Assembly (NCBI RefSeq): GCF_021532615.1 | Contig: NZ_JAKGAQ010000001.1 | Span: 124,001 to 188,000, forward strand | Source: Octadecabacter dasysiphoniae | GTDB taxonomy: Bacteria > Pseudomonadota > Alphaproteobacteria > Rhodobacterales > Rhodobacteraceae | Direction: 5' to 3' | DNA: 64,000 nt | Shown here: positions 57,086 to 64,000 of the stretch, piece by piece | Position numbering within the stretch: the stretch's first letter is position 1 | Layout of the letters: every line of letters starts with the position of its first letter | The notes under the pieces: model-generated | What the model was told of the DNA's origin: nothing | Database searches by the model: none | What the model saw: the letters and a program-made list of their open reading frames with translations, nothing else | Position numbers and translations under genes: made by a program

Positions 57086-57301
57086 TTAACGAGGAATCAC
57101 CTGCGTCTGGGGACCACACCGCAGCGGGTAGCGTTCGTAGATCGGGTTATTGCTGGATGCGACACCGGGGCACGATGACGACCCCTGATTAAGAAACGTC
57201 ACATCGTTTCCGTTGTTCAAAAATGCAGACGAGTTGCCGCTTGTGACAGAACATGCCGACAAAGACGCCGCGCAAAAGGCCGCGAAAATATAGTGTTTCA
57301 T
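57086..57301 (-). CDS. Small putative lipoprotein
   Basis: 71-residue protein with a lipoprotein signal (MKHYIFAAFCAASLSAC, cysteine at about residue 17). The mature part is Asn/Ser-rich and ends PIYERYPLRCGPQTQVIPR. I start at ATG 57301; a longer frame to 57340 crosses a strong palindrome. It sits between mdh and sucC. I cannot name the family. Confidence 0.6.
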   Translation of the reverse strand: MKHYIFAAFCAASLSACSVTSGNSSAFLNNGNDVTFLNQGSSSCPGVASSNNPIYERYPLRCGPQTQVIPR

Positions 57302-57326
57302 TTGAAAAACCCCCCAAAGGTCAAAA

Positions 57327-57349
57327 CACCTCAGGGTCACCCTGAGGTG
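57327..57349. promoter_or_regulatory. Perfect 23-nt palindrome upstream of the small lipoprotein gene
   Basis: Arms CACCTCAGGGT and ACCCTGAGGTG surround a single central base. It ends 26 bp before the lipoprotein ATG. There is no T-run on either side and a one-base loop cannot form, so an operator is more likely than a terminator. No matching regulator is in the window. Confidence 0.45.
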
Positions 57350-57426
57350 ACGTTAGGGTAAGTAAAATGGGGCTGGAGTCGAGTCCGGGGCGATATTTCT
57401 GCCGTAACTGGCCGAAACCAAACACA

Positions 57427-57451
57427 AAAGGCGCCCCAATGGGGCGCCTTT
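57427..57451 (-). terminator. Terminator after mdh
   Basis: AAAGGCGCCCC pairs perfectly with GGGGCGCCTTT over a three-base loop. On the minus strand it follows the mdh stop at short distance and ends in a T-run, as expected for a Rho-independent terminator. It therefore separates mdh from the suc transcript. Confidence 0.85.
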
Positions 57452-57471
57452 CATGGCATTGTTTGTAAATT

Positions 57472-58458
<987 letters not shown>

Positions 58459-58646
58459 TCAGGATTTGATCGCCCGTTGCCTAGTCTTTTGGATGACCTC
58501 GCGCAAGTCTGGTGCGCTGCGGCGCGGCATATGGCATTGTTTGTAGGGAATTGTTTGCGCTACGTTGACGGTGAAATGACATCGAACGCAGCATTCTGGC
58601 GCGCCTGTGATCCGTGATTCCCTGTCAAAATCCGAAAGGCAGCATC

Positions 58647-59390
58647 TTGGACGGCACTTTGTTTTGGACCTTGGGCGTGGTGGCCGCGTTCTGCGTGGGG
58701 CTGTCAAAAGGCGGCGCGCCTGCGTTTGGCACGCTTGCGGTGCCGATCCTATCGTTGACGATTTCGCCGATTGCGGCGGCGGGGCTGTTGCTGCCGGTGT
58801 TCGTGTTTTCGGATGTGTTCGGGATATGGGCCTACCGCAAACATGCCAATTGGGCGCTTTTGAAAATCGCGGCTGTGGGCATTGTTGTGGGGACGGGCGT
58901 GGGCTGGGCCACCGCGCATCTGGTGTCAGAACAGATGGTGCGCCTGCTGATCGGTGTGATCGGATTTCTGTTTGCCCTGAATTTTCTGCTGCGCGCGCAG
59001 CTGAAACCTGTGGAACGGCCGGCGACCGTGCCAGGTGGATTGTTCTGGACAGCGGTTGCCGGGTTCACCAGTTTTGTCAGCCACGCGGGGGCACCGCCGT
59101 GGCAGGTTTGGGTGTTGCCGCAAAAACTGCCCAAGATGGTGTTTGCGGGCACATCTACCTTTGCGTTTGCGATCATGAACGCGTTGAAAATCGTGCCTTA
59201 TTACGTGTTGGGGCAACTTCAGGCGGACAATCTGCGCATCACGTTGATCTTGTTTGTTCCGGCCTTGGTGGGCGTGTTTGTGGCCTACCGTTTGATCCGG
59301 ATTTTACCGGAACGTGTGTTTTATGGTATCGTCACGTGGATGTTGTTGATCGTGTCGATCAAGCTGATCTGGGACGGTGCCGGGCTTTAG
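58647..59390 (+). CDS. TauE/SafE-family membrane permease
   Basis: About 247 residues with eight membrane spans, of the sulfite-exporter/anion-permease family. The N-terminal repeat has FCVGLSKGGAPAFGTLAVPIL and the second repeat AVAGFTSFVSHAGAPPWQVWVLPQ. The start is uncertain: TTG 58647 gives LDGTLFW with a weak AAAGGCAG site, while GTG 58614 adds 11 hydrophilic residues. The gene may export sulfite, sulfoacetate or another organic anion. It overlaps the convergent small gene by four bases. Confidence 0.82.
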   Translation: MDGTLFWTLGVVAAFCVGLSKGGAPAFGTLAVPILSLTISPIAAAGLLLPVFVFSDVFGIWAYRKHANWALLKIAAVGIVVGTGVGWATAHLVSEQMVRLLIGVIGFLFALNFLLRAQLKPVERPATVPGGLFWTAVAGFTSFVSHAGAPPWQVWVLPQKLPKMVFAGTSTFAFAIMNALKIVPYYVLGQLQADNLRITLILFVPALVGVFVAYRLIRILPERVFYGIVTWMLLIVSIKLIWDGAGL

Positions 59391-59689
59391 GCGCCGCTGT
59401 CACCGTTGGGCAAAGCTTCGGCCAGAACCTGAAACGCCTGACCGCTGGCCACGAGACAGGTCGGCCCGCCCGCTTGTGTGACCGTGATGGTCCATGTGCC
59501 TGTTTCAAGGGAGGCAAAGACCTCAACCACTGTGTTGTCTGCGCCCATGCCTATGGATTGGCGCGTTTCGCCGTATCCTGCCGCAAGCCGTTCAACCACC
59601 GCCGAATGGGGCGCGCAATTGCCCGATTGGGCATGGGCGGAACTGGCCAAAAGGATCGCTGTGGCGACACATGTCAGTAACTTGGTCAT
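59387..59689 (-). CDS. Small exported protein of unknown function
   Basis: 100-residue protein with a signal peptide (MTKLLTCVATAILLASSAHAQ) and a mature part NCAPHSAVVERLAAGYGETRQSIGMG...GTWTITVT..GGPTCLVASGQAF. It has two cysteines. I have a weak impression of a family of short periplasmic proteins common in Rhodobacteraceae, but no function. I start at ATG 59689, five residues inside the longest frame. Confidence 0.7.
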   Translation of the reverse strand: MTKLLTCVATAILLASSAHAQSGNCAPHSAVVERLAAGYGETRQSIGMGADNTVVEVFASLETGTWTITVTQAGGPTCLVASGQAFQVLAEALPNGDSGA

Positions 59690-59760
59690 CGGTTTCTCCT
59701 GCAACTCCGCGGCGATCTGCCATGTGGATGGGGTGAAATTCTGTGATCCCAGTCTGCGCT

Positions 59761-59784
59761 GTTAACCTTTGAGAATTGGTTAAC
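59761..59784. promoter_or_regulatory. Inverted repeat upstream of mcl2
   Basis: GTTAACC and GGTTAAC are 7-bp perfect arms separated by 10 bases. The repeat lies between two divergent genes, 72 bp after the start of one and 114 bp before mcl2. It could be an operator for the mcl2-mch operon. The TTAACC half-site also resembles a CtrA half-site. Confidence 0.4.
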
Positions 59785-59897
59785 GGGTGCGGACGGTGCT
59801 GTTGCGCTGCGTTGCGGCATTTTCGGGCTTGCAAGAAGCCGCCATTTCTGACCCCTTTGGCGCAATATTATTTCACGCCCGATCAGAGGACACCGCC

Positions 59898-60734
59898 ATG
59901 ACCCGCCCGTATCGTTCCGCCCTTTATATCCCCGGATCAAAACCCCGCGCATTGGACAAGGCCCGCGGTTTGGCTGTGGATGTTATTTTGTTCGACCTCG
60001 AAGACGCGGTGTCACCGGACGAAAAGGCCAGCGCGCGTGCGACATTGGCGGATGAATTGGGCAAAGGCGGGTACGGCGACCGATTGCGTGTGGTGCGCAT
60101 CAACGCGCTTGATACGGCGTGGGGCGATGAAGATTCCAAGGCTGTCGGGGCGATGGAATGTGACGCGGTTTTGCTGCCAAAGGTTAATACCGCAGCGGAT
60201 GTGGATGCACTGGCCGCGCGGGTCGACAAACCGATTTGGGCCATGATGGAGACCCCGCTGGGGATCCTCAACGCGCTGGAAATCGCCGCCCATCCGCGCA
60301 TTGAAGGGTTCGTGCTGGGAACCAATGACCTTGCCAAGGATCTGAATTCGCGGACCCGGGATGCGATGATGACGTCGTTGCAGCTGTGCCTTTTGGCGGC
60401 GCGCGCGCACGGTGTTGTGGCGTTGGACGGGGTGTATAATGCGTTCAAGGACGAAGACGGGCTGCGGGTTGAATGCGAACAAGGGCGCGATCTGGGTTTT
60501 GACGGCAAGACCTTGATCCACCCTGCGCAAGTCGCGGTTGCCAATGCGGCCTTTGCCCCGACGCAAGCCGAAATCGATCTTGCGACGCGCCAGATTGAGG
60601 CATTTACCCAAGCAGAGGCGCAAGGGCAGGGCGTGGCCGTGGTGGATGGCAAGATCGTTGAGAACTTGCATATCGTCACCGCGCGCGCGACTTTGGCGAA
60701 AGCCGCAACAATCGCAGAAATGGACGCGTCATGA
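59898..60734 (+). CDS. mcl2: HpcH/HpaI-CitE family lyase, probable (3S)-malyl-CoA thioesterase
   Basis: 278-residue protein of the CitE/malyl-CoA lyase family. RSALYIPGSKPRALDKA opens it, and VILFDLEDAVSP (near 35), LPKVNTAADVDAL, METPLGILNA and IHPAQV hold the Mg and CoA contacts. In Rhodobacter the related Mcl2 hydrolyses malyl-CoA in the ethylmalonyl-CoA pathway. Co-transcription with mch supports that here; a plain beta-methylmalyl-CoA lyase is the alternative. I start at ATG 59898. The stop overlaps nnrU (ATGA). Confidence 0.78.
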   Translation: MTRPYRSALYIPGSKPRALDKARGLAVDVILFDLEDAVSPDEKASARATLADELGKGGYGDRLRVVRINALDTAWGDEDSKAVGAMECDAVLLPKVNTAADVDALAARVDKPIWAMMETPLGILNALEIAAHPRIEGFVLGTNDLAKDLNSRTRDAMMTSLQLCLLAARAHGVVALDGVYNAFKDEDGLRVECEQGRDLGFDGKTLIHPAQVAVANAAFAPTQAEIDLATRQIEAFTQAEAQGQGVAVVDGKIVENLHIVTARATLAKAATIAEMDAS

Positions 60735-61285
60735 CACTTCTTCTCCTCGGCCTCGTTCTTTGGGTGGTGGCGCATTTTTTCAAACGGGTTGCGCCGGATG
60801 CACGGGCCAATTTGGGCAAAAAGGGCGACGCCATTATGGGGCTGAGCATCATCACAAGTGTTGTGCTGATGGTGATTGGCTATCGCGCCGCTGAAGGTGC
60901 CGTTTTTTGGGGGCCCAGCCCCGCGATGGTTGGCATCAATAACCTGCTGATGATTTTGGCGTTCTATTTCTATGCGGCCTCTGCTGCGAAGGGCGCGAAA
61001 ATCTGGTTGGGCACTAAGGTGCGCCATCCGCAGCTGACGGGATTTTCGATCTGGGCCGTGGCGCATTTGCTGGTGAACGGGGATGTGCCGTCGTTTATCC
61101 TGTTTGGCGGGCTTTTGATCTGGGCGCAGACCGAGATTGCAGTAATCAACCGCGCACAGGGGGCATGGGACGTGCCACCGCGCGCACCTGCGAAAAAAGA
61201 AGTCGTGGCTATTGTCATCACGTTGGTCGTGGTCGCTGTCGTCATGGCCGTTCACTACGCTTTGGGCGTGCAACCTTGGGGGTAA
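60731..61285 (+). CDS. nnrU: NnrU family membrane protein
   Basis: 184-residue inner-membrane protein with about five spans. The conserved segment PSPAMVGINNLLMILAFYFYAASAAKGAKIWLGTKVRHPQLTG matches NnrU, first linked to nitric oxide/nitrite regulation and later found near cytochrome or isoprenoid genes. It lies between mcl2 and mch with no denitrification gene in sight. Its role here is unknown. Confidence 0.85.
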   Translation: MTLLLLGLVLWVVAHFFKRVAPDARANLGKKGDAIMGLSIITSVVLMVIGYRAAEGAVFWGPSPAMVGINNLLMILAFYFYAASAAKGAKIWLGTKVRHPQLTGFSIWAVAHLLVNGDVPSFILFGGLLIWAQTEIAVINRAQGAWDVPPRAPAKKEVVAIVITLVVVAVVMAVHYALGVQPWG

Positions 61286-61289
61286 GATC

Positions 61290-61493
61290 ATGAAATTATA
61301 TCGTTTATTGACCGAAGACGACACGGCAGAGTTTTGTCATAAGGTGTCGCTGGCATTGTCCAAGGGGTGGGAATTATACGGCGATCCGACCTATGCCTAT
61401 GATCATGCGAACGGGGTGATGCGGGCCGGCCAAGCCGTAACCAAAGACGTTGATGCCGACTATCACCCCGACATGAAGTTGGGCCAACAATGA
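61290..61493 (+). CDS. DUF1737 family small protein
   Basis: 67-residue cytoplasmic protein, MKLYRLLTEDDTAEFCHKVSLALSKGWELYGDPTYAYD, matching the DUF1737 pattern of a small domain with GWELYG. The function is not established. The start is four bases after the nnrU stop and the end overlaps mch (ATGA), so all four genes are coupled. Confidence 0.82.
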   Translation: MKLYRLLTEDDTAEFCHKVSLALSKGWELYGDPTYAYDHANGVMRAGQAVTKDVDADYHPDMKLGQQ

Positions 61494-62527
61494 GCGGCAA
61501 GACCAATCAGGGCCACTTTTTCGAAGACTACCATGTCGGCCTAAAGTTGAACCATGCCACACCGCGCACGGTGCATGATGGCGACGCGGCGATGTATCAG
61601 GCGCTGTATGGTTCGCGGTTTGCGATGCAATCGAGCTGGGATTTCGCATCACCGCAGTCCTCCTTGCGCAACCCGGTCATGGACGATTTGTTGGTGTTTC
61701 ACACCGTGTTCGGCAAAACCGTGCCGGATGTGTCTTTGAATGCGGTGGCAAATTTGGGCTACGCGGAATGCCGGTTCCTGTCGTCGGTGGAATCCGGCGA
61801 TACGATCCAGGCCTATTCCGAAGTCATTGGCGTTAAGGAAAATTCCAACGGAAAGACGGGTATTGTTTGGGTGCGCACCAAGGGGTTTGCGAACGTTGAC
61901 CGCCCTGTGCTGGAATATGTGCGCTGGGTCATGGTGAAAAAACGCGATGCCGCGTCGCCCACGCCGGAAACGGTTGTTCCTGATTTGGCAAAGGTCGTTG
62001 CGCCTGATGCCTTGTCCGTTCCGGCAGGTCTGGATTGGACGCGGTATGATTATACCGCCGCCGGTGAACCGCACCGGCTGAGGGATTACACGGTCGGAGA
62101 GGTCATCGACCACGTGGATGGCGTTACCCTGACGGACGCCGAACATATGATGGCCACTCGGCTGTGGCAGAACACGGCCAAAGTGCATTTCGATGTAACC
62201 GCGCGCGAGGGCGGTAAGCGGCTGATCTACGGCGGTCACATCATGTCGATGGCCCGCGCGCTGTCGTTCAACGGCCTTGCCAATGCGCAACTGATTGCTG
62301 CAATCAACGGCGGTGCGCATGCCAATCCGGCCTTTGCGGGGGACACGGTGCGCGCTTGGTCCGAGGTTCTTGATACGACGCCAACCAACGCCCCCGGAGT
62401 GGGTGCGATCCGCCTGCGTCTGGTTGCCACAAAAGGCGGGCCAGCGGGTGCGTTGCGCGGCGAGGATGGCAAATACCTCCCCGATGTGTTGCTTGATCTG
62501 GATTATTGGGCGCTGATGCCTGTGTAA
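61490..62527 (+). CDS. mch: Mesaconyl-CoA hydratase (beta-methylmalyl-CoA dehydratase)
   Basis: 345-residue double-hotdog MaoC-like enzyme interconverting mesaconyl-CoA and beta-methylmalyl-CoA in the ethylmalonyl-CoA pathway of acetate assimilation. The N-terminal FFEDYHVGLKLNHATPRTVHDGDAAMYQALYGSRFA and the second-half LTDAEHMMATRLWQNTAKVHFD are typical of Mch. The length fits the family. It is the last gene of the mcl2 operon. Confidence 0.9.
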   Translation: MSGKTNQGHFFEDYHVGLKLNHATPRTVHDGDAAMYQALYGSRFAMQSSWDFASPQSSLRNPVMDDLLVFHTVFGKTVPDVSLNAVANLGYAECRFLSSVESGDTIQAYSEVIGVKENSNGKTGIVWVRTKGFANVDRPVLEYVRWVMVKKRDAASPTPETVVPDLAKVVAPDALSVPAGLDWTRYDYTAAGEPHRLRDYTVGEVIDHVDGVTLTDAEHMMATRLWQNTAKVHFDVTAREGGKRLIYGGHIMSMARALSFNGLANAQLIAAINGGAHANPAFAGDTVRAWSEVLDTTPTNAPGVGAIRLRLVATKGGPAGALRGEDGKYLPDVLLDLDYWALMPV

Positions 62528-62903
62528 CGTTCGCGTGACGGTATCTGGCTGATGCCCCTTTGATCGTCACTTTGCACAAGATTTAAGCATCTGTTTTTAC
62601 GGGTAAAAAGACAGCGATTATACGCGAACCCACTGCTGTTCCGTCGCAATTGTGATGACGATTTACGGGGTGTGCATAATTTTGCCGGTTTGGCGGTGGC
62701 TGATGGGCCATCTTGTGCCAGCTTTCAGTCGGGCGTCTGTTGATCCGTTGCCCGGCCTGCAAGGGCACGCCTAAAGTCGGGGCGTCGAAGCGTAACTGTT
62801 GGCGTCAAGATTTCCACGTTGGTCCTCTTTTGCATTCTGAGAACACGACAAATGCCTGCGGGGACGTTTCGGCACAACATAAATCTCATTTGGAGACCAT
62901 GAA
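62528..62903. other. Intergenic region between mch and the acidic exported protein (376 bp)
   Basis: I see no supported gene. A weak hairpin TTTTTAC/GTAAAAA near 62594-62609 may end the mch transcript. The remainder must carry the promoter of the exported protein, and GGAGA lies just before its ATG. Short frames of 60-70 codons on both strands here lack ribosome sites and family likeness. Confidence 0.5.
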
Positions 62904-63536
62904 ATGCTGATAAGAATAGCGACAGTGGCCGCAACAGGCATCTTTGCCCTGACCGCGACCGGAGTGACTGCCGAAACGACCCTGAGCTATGGGTCCTATC
63001 TGGAATACGATTACGACTACGAAGACAGCGACGAAGAAATCATCGTCGGGTCGTATTTAGAGGTCGAGGCCAACAGCGGGATCTTCGCAGGGTTGGAACT
63101 GTACACTGTCGAAGACGATCCCGATGACTACGCGTATGACTTTTCTGTCGGCTTTCGTGGTGATGCGGGCACGGCCAGCTACGAGATCGCCTACTACAAC
63201 TATAATCTGAACGAGAGCGGCAGCGACGGTGAAGAAATCGCAGCCAGCATTGGCTACGCCGCGCTTGGCATGGATCTGACCTCGTCTTTGACCTCGGATC
63301 TTGAAGGGGCTTATGCCATCGGTCAGGATTTCGATGTGCCGCTGCCCAGCGACTATACCTTTGGGTTCGGATTTGAGGCGGCGACGGATTCCGATGAACT
63401 TGATTGGGATGTGTCTTTGGCCAAGCAGTTGACGGACACTGTGTCCTTGTCGGGCGGGTTTTCCGGCGACACGGGGTCAGAAAACCCCGAGACCTTCTTT
63501 GCCGTTTCCTTCGACACATCAACAATCCTGAACTAG
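62904..63536 (+). CDS. Acidic exported protein, porin-like (possible TorF-type)
   Basis: 210-residue protein with a signal peptide (MLIRIATVAATGIFALTATGVTAE). The mature part is strongly acidic and Tyr-rich (YGSYLEYDYDYEDSDEE) with alternating strand patterns such as VGFRGDAGTASYEIAYYNYNL and WDVSLAKQLTDTVSLSGGFSG. It ends in a phenylalanine-rich strand (FFAVSFDTSTILN). These fit a small outer-membrane beta-barrel. Family assignment is by pattern only. It lies just upstream of the sdh operon promoter. Confidence 0.6.
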   Translation: MLIRIATVAATGIFALTATGVTAETTLSYGSYLEYDYDYEDSDEEIIVGSYLEVEANSGIFAGLELYTVEDDPDDYAYDFSVGFRGDAGTASYEIAYYNYNLNESGSDGEEIAASIGYAALGMDLTSSLTSDLEGAYAIGQDFDVPLPSDYTFGFGFEAATDSDELDWDVSLAKQLTDTVSLSGGFSGDTGSENPETFFAVSFDTSTILN

Positions 63537-63565
63537 TGGAACGCCAGGCTTGCCGCGGGAAAGTT

Positions 63566-63596
63566 TGTGATCACACTTGCGAAAAGTGTGATCACA
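63566..63596. promoter_or_regulatory. Paired GntR-type operators upstream of sdhC
   Basis: Two TGTGATCACA cores (63566-63575 and 63587-63596) have centres 21 bp apart, the same architecture as upstream of sucC. A weak promoter, GTGACA then TAATAA about 16 bp later, lies near 63650-63680. The operators would then sit around positions -90 to -115, a place for activation. Confidence 0.85.
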
Positions 63597-63738
63597 ACGG
63601 GCAAAAAAATGTGTATCCGCGTCAAGATTCCACACCTGTTAGCGCCACAGCTGCGTGACACGCCCTTCAAAACCTTTAATAAGGTAGCAAGTAATGCTGC
63701 GGTAAGACTGCGCAGCTCGCCAGCCGAAGGGAACCGAC

Positions 63739-64000
63739 ATGGCCGACGTCAACCGGGGCAACCGCCCCCTGTCACCTCATTTGTCGATCTATCGACCACA
63801 GCTCACCTCAATGACATCGATCTTCACGCGCGTGACAGGCAATGCGTTGATTGTCGGTGCGTTGATGATTGTGTGGTGGTTCGCCGCCCTTGCATCGGGG
63901 CCGGACGCCTACGCGCGCGCCAACGGGTTCATGACCAGCTGGTTTGGCGATTTTATCATGTTTGGGTCAGTTGCCTGTCTTTGGTACCACACGCTGGCGG
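63739..64000 (+). CDS. sdhC: Succinate dehydrogenase cytochrome b556 subunit, N-terminal part
   Basis: The first 87 residues are present; the gene runs off the window. SdhC anchors succinate dehydrogenase in the membrane and binds heme b and quinone. RPLSPHLSIYRPQLTSMTSIFTRVTGNAL is the family signature, followed by two membrane spans and WYHTLA with a heme-ligand histidine. AAGGGAAC precedes the ATG. It should be the first gene of sdhCDAB. Confidence 0.93.
   Translation, partial: MADVNRGNRPLSPHLSIYRPQLTSMTSIFTRVTGNALIVGALMIVWWFAALASGPDAYARANGFMTSWFGDFIMFGSVACLWYHTLA

Overview
The window is chromosomal DNA of a marine alphaproteobacterium of the Rhodobacteraceae (Roseobacter group). The support is the gene content rather than any single marker: a reductive pyrimidine pathway under a RutR-like regulator, a 12-gene mdh/suc/lpd block with a two-lipoyl E2o, ethylmalonyl-CoA pathway genes (mcl2, mch), many SBP-dependent transporters (ABC and TRAP), an FYDLN-acid protein, NnrU, and moderately GC-rich codon use. 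There is no integrase, transposase, phage gene, rRNA or CRISPR array. One tRNA (Ala-GGC) is present.

Layout. 1-2302: end of a glycogen/maltodextrin cluster (malQ partial, pgm). 2309-4387: DEAD-box helicase. 4857-8317: taurine-type ABC transporter, whose permease carries an unusual periplasmic insertion. 8393-18703: reductive pyrimidine catabolism (preT, preA, hydA, N-carbamoyl amidohydrolase, rutR) with its own ABC transporter and two small uncharacterised proteins. A perfect RutR-consensus palindrome lies between rutR and the catabolic operon. 18880-20920: DUF1330 protein, then mtnA and a class II aldolase (methylthio-sugar/DHAP shunt). 21062-26967: six-gene Mrp/Pha cation-proton antiporter. 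26982-33911: TRAP transporter, IclR regulator, GMC oxidoreductase and GST. 33956-43438: LacI-regulated sugar ABC transporter with two TIM-barrel isomerases and two Gfo/Idh/MocA dehydrogenases, a likely keto-sugar pathway. 43554-46377: tRNA-Ala, FYDLN protein, YgjP-like metallopeptidase, GntR regulator, TerB-domain protein. 46512-58434: minus-strand block mdh - lipoprotein - sucC - two lipoproteins - sucD - DUF805 - sucA - sucB - small protein - MAPEG - lpdA. 58647-62527: TauE/SafE permease, small exported protein, then mcl2-nnrU-DUF1737-mch. 62904-64000: acidic exported protein and the start of sdhC.

The most striking regulatory pattern links distant parts of the window. A GntR/FCD regulator at 44906 has the palindrome GTTTGTGATCACAAAC just before its start codon. 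The same core, TGTGATCACA, occurs as paired sites 21 bp apart upstream of sucC and, with identical architecture, upstream of sdhC. This predicts a GntR-controlled TCA-cycle regulon with autoregulation. Other readable operators are a LacI pair 50 bp apart flanking a sigma70-like promoter (35007-35070), the RutR box (15268-15283) and a dyad between the TRAP operon and the GMC gene (31261-31281). Three unrelated transport operons have a strong hairpin directly after the SBP gene, which would favour SBP over permease expression.

Functions were assigned by reading the translated sequences and motifs. No database search was run, so substrate assignments are inferences.
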